NCBI GenBank assembly: GCA_964553255.1
Contig: CAZKJS010000004.1
Location: 5,266 to 69,265, forward strand
DNA: 64,000 bases
Direction of reading: 5' to 3'
Source of the DNA: JAQUCI01 sp964553255
GTDB taxonomy: Bacteria; Bacillota_I; Bacilli_A; Erysipelotrichales; Erysipelotrichaceae
Shown piece after piece: positions 59,998 to 64,000 of the stretch; position 1 is the first letter of the stretch; each line of letters opens with the position of its first letter. A program made the position numbers and the translations under genes. Under the pieces are notes generated by a model, which saw only the letters and a program-made list of their open reading frames with translations, had not been told where the DNA came from and did no database searches.

Positions 59998-60518
59998 AAC
60001 CCGTATTAAAAGTAGCGGTCATTGGTATGCTTGCTGCAATGACGGTAGCTGCTCAAGTCGCATTATCATTTATCCCAAATGTTGAAATAGTAACTCTTTT
60101 GTTTATTATTTATGCGATCAATCTTTCCCTTGGTGATGCTGTTTCGATCATTGTTGTGTTTACTTTGATCGAAGGCTTAATATGGGGGTTTTCCGATTGG
60201 GTTATTGGTTATCTTTGGATATGGAGTTTATTAGTGATTATTGTTACTCTTCTTAAACCTTTGATCAAACTCAATCAAGATGGATGGGCCTTACTTGCCG
60301 GTTGCTGGGGACTGGCATTTGGCTTTTTCTTTGCTTTACAATGGGGTTTATTACATGGAATTAGTGCTGGTTACGCTTACTGGTTAAAAGGTGTTGTATT
60401 TGACTTGATTCATATGGTTTCTAATTATATTATAGTTTTATTACTGTTTACACCGATAAACAAGCAATTCTACAATATCTATCAACGTATGGAGGTAACA
60501 TATGGGCATCACGACTAA
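59994..60518 (+). CDS. ECF transporter S component-like protein, probable cobalamin uptake
   Basis: About 174 residues with five to six membrane helices and the layout of an ECF S component (ALSFIPNVEIVTLLFIIYAINLSLGDAV; GCWGLAFGFFFALQWGL). Such substrate-binding proteins join a shared EcfAAT energy module encoded elsewhere. The position between DUF4430 and an adenosyltransferase under a B12 riboswitch indicates cobalamin or a precursor as the substrate. ATGA overlap with the gene before and 17-base overlap with the gene after. Confidence 0.82.
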   Translation: MKPVLKVAVIGMLAAMTVAAQVALSFIPNVEIVTLLFIIYAINLSLGDAVSIIVVFTLIEGLIWGFSDWVIGYLWIWSLLVIIVTLLKPLIKLNQDGWALLAGCWGLAFGFFFALQWGLLHGISAGYAYWLKGVVFDLIHMVSNYIIVLLLFTPINKQFYNIYQRMEVTYGHHD

Positions 60519-60948
60519 AAGCGGTGATAAGGGTTTTACTTACATCAAAGATAAATCTATTGCGAAAGATGATATCATTTTTGATCTATTAGGAACAATT
60601 GATGAGACGATAGCGTGGTTAGTATTATGTTACAATCTGACAAACGAAGTTGTATTTAAAAATATAGTTGATGAACTTTCAGTTATTGCCGGTCTTGTTG
60701 CTGGTTATGGTAATATTGATTTACATGAATCTATTAATCTGATGGAAGATAAAACATTAAGTTTTCATCATATTAACATTTTTACTTATCCTTATAACGA
60801 TTATAATAAAAGTATCATCAACTTAACGCGTTCAGTTGTTCGACGTTTAGAACGGTTGTTTTGGAAATACAAGCAGATTAACGAAATCGATGATAATATC
60901 GGAGTTTATCTCAATCGTTTATCAGATTTTCTTTATACTTTTATCTAA
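60502..60948 (+). CDS. PduO-type cob(I)alamin adenosyltransferase
   Basis: About 148 residues, shorter than the usual ~180-190. Motifs are TTKSGDKGFT (ATP site), LGTIDETIAWL, RSVVRRLERLFW and NRLSDFLYTF, all of the PduO type. It adds the adenosyl group to cob(I)alamin to make coenzyme B12. GGAGG at 60491-60495 precedes the ATG inside the previous gene. The middle region is reduced relative to family members, so activity should be tested, but the active-site motifs are present. Confidence 0.85.
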   Translation: MGITTKSGDKGFTYIKDKSIAKDDIIFDLLGTIDETIAWLVLCYNLTNEVVFKNIVDELSVIAGLVAGYGNIDLHESINLMEDKTLSFHHINIFTYPYNDYNKSIINLTRSVVRRLERLFWKYKQINEIDDNIGVYLNRLSDFLYTFI

Positions 60949-61038
60949 TTTGAAATCTTGATTTATTTTCATAACTGCTTTTATGTTAGAATTAAAACAC
61001 AGCTTAATCATAATTAACACTACAGGGGAGGATATCAT

Positions 61039-63555
61039 ATGTTATATAGCTTACAAACCATAAACAAACTAAATACTGATATAGAAAGAAGTTTCCCCTA
61101 CCTATTTAAGATTGAAAATGATTTCAAAACGACTCACGAAGGTGTGAGCCGTTTAGTTATGTTAGATCGTTATGCCCAAAAAGATCGCGCCTTGATCAGT
61201 CTTGGTGTTGGGGATATTGTATTGACAGTAATAAAGGAAGATATTAAATATCCCGCAAGAGGTATTGGTATTGTTAAAGAAATCGATCATAGTAATGAAA
61301 CTGTCATTATAGAGGTTGATGAAGAGTTCAGAGCAACCCTAGAGGATGAAAAAGAAGCCGAAACAGGTCTTATCAAAAGACATTTCCGTGACATTGATAA
61401 ACCTTTAGAAATATTCTATGAACAAATAGCTAAGCGTGTTGGTAAAGCATTAGCAGGTACTGAAGTTACCGCTGAATTGCGTGATAAATATAGCGCACTA
61501 TTCGCTGATGAACTTAAAAACCTAAATGTTGTGCCAGCAGGAAGAGTCTTATATGGTGCTGGTAGTGGTACAAAGGTAACTTATTTTAATTGTTTTGTTA
61601 TGCCTTTTGTGAGAGATTCACGTGGCGGTATTGCTGATCATCGTAAAGAAGTTATGGAAATCATGTCACGTGGTGGTGGTGTTGGAACAAACGGTTCAAC
61701 ACTTCGCCCTAAATCAGCACCAGCAAAAGAAGTTGGTGGTAAAAGCAGTGGTGCTGTAAGTTGGTTAAATGATATATCGAATCTGACTAATTTAGTTGAA
61801 CAAGGTGGTTCAAGACGTGGTGCCCAAATGATCATGTTAGCTGATTGGCATCCTGATATCATTGAATTCATAATTTCAAAAATGCAGAATCCACGCGTTT
61901 TAAAGTGGCTGTCAGAAAACTCTCGTGATGAAGTAGTGAGAGAACAAGCCAATCGTAAATTGAAATTCACTCCTTTAAGTCGTATTGAAAAAGAAATGTA
62001 TGAAGCAGTTGTTGATAACAAAGAAGCAGCTGCCCATATCGTTGATTATGCTCGTGAGATATTGATAAATGGTGGCAAACTTGAAGTACAACAACCAGAA
62101 TTCTTAAATGGCGCTAATATCTCGGTCACATTGACAAAAGAATTCATGGATGCGGTTAAAAATGATCTATCATTTGATCTTCGCTTCCCTGATCTTGAAA
62201 GTTACACTCCTGAACAAAAAGCAGATTATGATCGCTTATGGCATGAGATTGGTGATGTCCGTGAGTGGAAAGCAATGGGTTATCCAATCAAAACATATCG
62301 AACTGTATTCGCACGGGACATTTGGGATCTAATTTGTTTCTGTGCAACATATTCTGCTGAACCGGGAATATTCTTTATTGATAACGCTAACGATATGACT
62401 AACGCTAAAGCTTATGGTCAAAAAGTTGTTGCGACAAATCCATGTGGCGAGCAACCATTAGCGCCATATAGCGTTTGTAACTTAGCAGCTATTAACTTAG
62501 CAAACTTCGTTGACAAGCAAAGTGGCATGATTAAGTTTGATGAGTTAAAAAACAGTGTCGAACTAACCGTAAGAATGCAAGACAATGTAATAGATGATAC
62601 CCCTTATTTTCTTGAAGCTAATAAAAATCAAGCTTTAGGTGAAAGAAGAGTAGGTCTTGGTATTATGGGTTTACACGATCTTTTAATATGGTCAAAGAAG
62701 CGCTATGGTTCCTTGGCTTCAATTGATACTATTGATCAAGTTTTTAGGTGTATTGCTGAAAGTGCTTATCGGGCTTCTATTGAACTTGCTAAAGAAAAAG
62801 GAAGCTTTCCTTTCTTAAAAGATCATAAAGCATTTATTGAAACAGGATTTATGCGTCAAATGAGCGAAGAAATTCGTCAAGACGTATTAAAATATGGTAT
62901 TAGAAATAGTCACTTATTAACCATCGCTCCAACCGGTTCTACCGGAACAATGGTAGGTGTATCGACGGGACTTGAACCTTACTTCTCATTCTCTTACTTC
63001 CGTTCAGGACGTTTGGGAAAATTCTTTGAAGTAAATGCTAAGATAGTTGATGAATGGTTAGCACTAAATCCCGGTAATACTAGAGAAAGCTTACCTGATT
63101 ATTTTGTTGCTGCAATGGAACTTACTCCAGAAGAACACGCTGATACCCAATGTGCAATCCAAAGATGGATTGACTCATCAATATCTAAGACAGTAAATGC
63201 ACCACGAGGTTTTTCAGTAAGACAAGTTCAAAAAATCTATGAAAGACTGTATGATGGTGGAGCAAAGGGTGGTACTGTATATGTTGATGGATCTCGTGAT
63301 TCACAAGTTTTAACCCTATCAAACGAAGAAGATGTTAATTGGGCACAAATGGATTTAGTTAGAGATTTTGGTGTCAACATTAAAGAGAAACAACCTGATG
63401 ATAACAAGCCAGCTTTAAGAGGAGATCGTCAAGATCGTAACATAGGCATTGAGGTTGGTGATATTTGCCCTATTTGCTTAGAAGGCGTCGTTGAAGAAAT
63501 TGGTGGTTGTAATACCTGTACCAATTGTAATGCCCAATTAAAATGTGGTTTATAA
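61039..63555 (+). CDS. nrdJ: Adenosylcobalamin-dependent (class II) ribonucleotide reductase
   Basis: About 838 residues. Redox pair C185 (YFNCFVMPF) and C480 (YSVCN), thiyl-radical C469 in NPCGEQPLAP with the catalytic Glu, GGGVGTNGSTLRPKSAP, and TIAPTGSTGTMVGVSTGLEPYF. The C-terminus has a cysteine-rich tail (CPICLEG, CNTCTNCNAQLKC) for re-reduction and possible metal binding. It turns ribonucleotides into deoxyribonucleotides using coenzyme B12, with or without oxygen. GGGGAGG precedes the ATG. A probable own promoter with an extended -10 (TG-T-TAGAAT, near 60986) lies in the 90-base gap, and read-through from the riboswitch operon is also possible. Confidence 0.94.
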   Translation: MLYSLQTINKLNTDIERSFPYLFKIENDFKTTHEGVSRLVMLDRYAQKDRALISLGVGDIVLTVIKEDIKYPARGIGIVKEIDHSNETVIIEVDEEFRATLEDEKEAETGLIKRHFRDIDKPLEIFYEQIAKRVGKALAGTEVTAELRDKYSALFADELKNLNVVPAGRVLYGAGSGTKVTYFNCFVMPFVRDSRGGIADHRKEVMEIMSRGGGVGTNGSTLRPKSAPAKEVGGKSSGAVSWLNDISNLTNLVEQGGSRRGAQMIMLADWHPDIIEFIISKMQNPRVLKWLSENSRDEVVREQANRKLKFTPLSRIEKEMYEAVVDNKEAAAHIVDYAREILINGGKLEVQQPEFLNGANISVTLTKEFMDAVKNDLSFDLRFPDLESYTPEQKADYDRLWHEIGDVREWKAMGYPIKTYRTVFARDIWDLICFCATYSAEPGIFFIDNANDMTNAKAYGQKVVATNPCGEQPLAPYSVCNLAAINLANFVDKQSGMIKFDELKNSVELTVRMQDNVIDDTPYFLEANKNQALGERRVGLGIMGLHDLLIWSKKRYGSLASIDTIDQVFRCIAESAYRASIELAKEKGSFPFLKDHKAFIETGFMRQMSEEIRQDVLKYGIRNSHLLTIAPTGSTGTMVGVSTGLEPYFSFSYFRSGRLGKFFEVNAKIVDEWLALNPGNTRESLPDYFVAAMELTPEEHADTQCAIQRWIDSSISKTVNAPRGFSVRQVQKIYERLYDGGAKGGTVYVDGSRDSQVLTLSNEEDVNWAQMDLVRDFGVNIKEKQPDDNKPALRGDRQDRNIGIEVGDICPICLEGVVEEIGGCNTCTNCNAQLKCGL

Positions 63556-63580
63556 AAAGTGGATTTACATCCACTTTCTT
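63556..63580. terminator. Terminator between nrdJ and the convergent membrane gene
   Basis: AAAGTGGAT pairs with ATCCACTTT around a 4-base loop; T-rich tails occur on both sides. Confidence 0.82.
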
Positions 63581-63995
63581 ATTTAACATCGAATATAAAG
63601 AATCCTTTTAGTTTGGCAAAATACATAGTCAATAGTGCAAATATTACACTAAAGATACCCGCAAGCATAAATTGACCATACATCGGTAATAAGTAAATGA
63701 TCACATTAAATATGATCATCATTGATAGTCCAATGATCAACAAACGTCTTTCTTTGATCAAGCGCGCATTTACGAATACAAAAGTTAATGCCACATTGAT
63801 CAAAATTATCGCAATTGCACTTAGCGCATAATAAAGGATCGCATCAGGCAAAGCAGCAACCGCATTATTGATTATGGCTTCTGCATCAGTGGCTGAAAGT
63901 ATGTCATAAATTGTACCATTGTTTATCTTAATCGCATAATTAAGATTACTAAACATCATCATGCCACTAGATAATAGTACTTCTGAGGTACCCAT
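63579..63995 (-). CDS. Membrane protein of unknown function, possibly cut by the window edge
   Basis: About 138 visible residues: an N-terminal part with NLNYAIKINNGTIYD, then three hydrophobic segments (about 55-75, 83-105, 108-127). The frame stays open to the right edge, and the ATG at 63995 has no visible ribosome site, so the true start may be outside. Not recognised as a known family; no clear link to the cobalamin module, with which it is convergent. Confidence 0.5.
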   Translation of the reverse strand: MGTSEVLLSSGMMMFSNLNYAIKINNGTIYDILSATDAEAIINNAVAALPDAILYYALSAIAIILINVALTFVFVNARLIKERRLLIIGLSMMIIFNVIIYLLPMYGQFMLAGIFSVIFALLTMYFAKLKGFFIFDVK

Positions 63996-64000
63996 TCCTA

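Noticed and set aside
1..64000. Mollicute code (UGA = Trp)
   Set aside because: TGA ends azlC, ctpA, ftsX and the DUF4430 gene at coupled junctions, and prfB is functional.
1..64000. CRISPR array, insertion sequence, phage or integrative element
   Set aside because: No regularly spaced repeats, transposase, integrase or flanking direct repeats seen; the single tRNA gene has no adjacent integrase or duplicated 3' end.

Overview
The window is 64 kb of low-GC chromosome (roughly 35% GC by eye), almost all protein coding, with short intergenic gaps and many overlapping starts and stops. Content and gene order (whiA-yvcK-trxB-lgt-hprK-uvrA, ftsE-ftsX-M23 peptidase-ctpA-uvrB, secA-prfB, comFA-comFC) point to a Bacillota-type bacterium, plausibly from a deep lineage near the Erysipelotrichia / Haloplasma / Izemoplasma border. 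That placement is inference. The genetic code is the standard bacterial one: TGA ends many genes, and prfB (release factor 2) keeps its programmed UGA frameshift site, which excludes the UGA=Trp code of most mollicutes. Lifestyle markers suggest an anaerobe or microaerobe that meets oxygen: an FNR-like regulator with four cysteines, a hemerythrin-like protein, a radical-SAM maturase, glutathione peroxidase, and an oxygen-independent B12-dependent ribonucleotide reductase.

Layout. 1-11 kb (mostly +): a gene cut by the edge, azlCD amino-acid exporter, a NatAB-like ABC exporter, the FNR-like regulator and its probable target (DUF438/hemerythrin/PAS), a dienelactone-hydrolase-like protein with a sulfatase-maturase-like enzyme, then two exported proteins (one ferritin-like DUF2202) divergent from a two-component system. 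11-22 kb: two paralogous cassettes of a coiled-coil membrane protein plus polysaccharide deacetylase (one interrupted by an in-frame TGA), a D-2-hydroxyacid dehydrogenase operon with DAK2-DegV, glutathione peroxidase, a frameshifted GGDEF/HD-GYP gene and a membrane EAL protein. 22-34 kb (-): tRNA-Arg(CCG), gap, DUF2156/GNAT pair, whiA, yvcK, trxB, an lgt-ppaX fusion, hprK, uvrA. 34-45 kb (-): MacB-like ABC exporter with a kinase-less PASTA protein, uvrB, ctpA, an M23 hydrolase, ftsX, ftsE, yitT. 45-57 kb: SIS-domain protein, prfB, secA, mgtC, two cold-shock genes behind comFA/comFC, an orphan adenine methylase, htpG behind a CIRCE operator, degV. 57-64 kb: thioredoxin-like lipoprotein, ispD, and a cobalamin module.

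The cobalamin module (59.3-63.6 kb) is the most coherent system: a B12 riboswitch with a terminator platform, a DUF4430 (transcobalamin-C-like) membrane-anchored protein, an ECF S-component-like protein, a PduO-type adenosyltransferase, and an adenosylcobalamin-dependent ribonucleotide reductase. Read in order it runs from capture to uptake, cofactor activation and use in DNA precursor synthesis. The other main points are an FNR box at the class II position ahead of the hemerythrin-like gene, 11-bp direct repeats on both strands between the two-component system and the ferritin-like operon, the duplicated deacetylase cassette next to cyclic-di-GMP genes, and strong local GATC enrichment in the first 14 kb. 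No insertion sequence, phage gene, CRISPR array or rRNA was seen. The only stretch over 300 bases without a gene, 59195-59541, holds the riboswitch.
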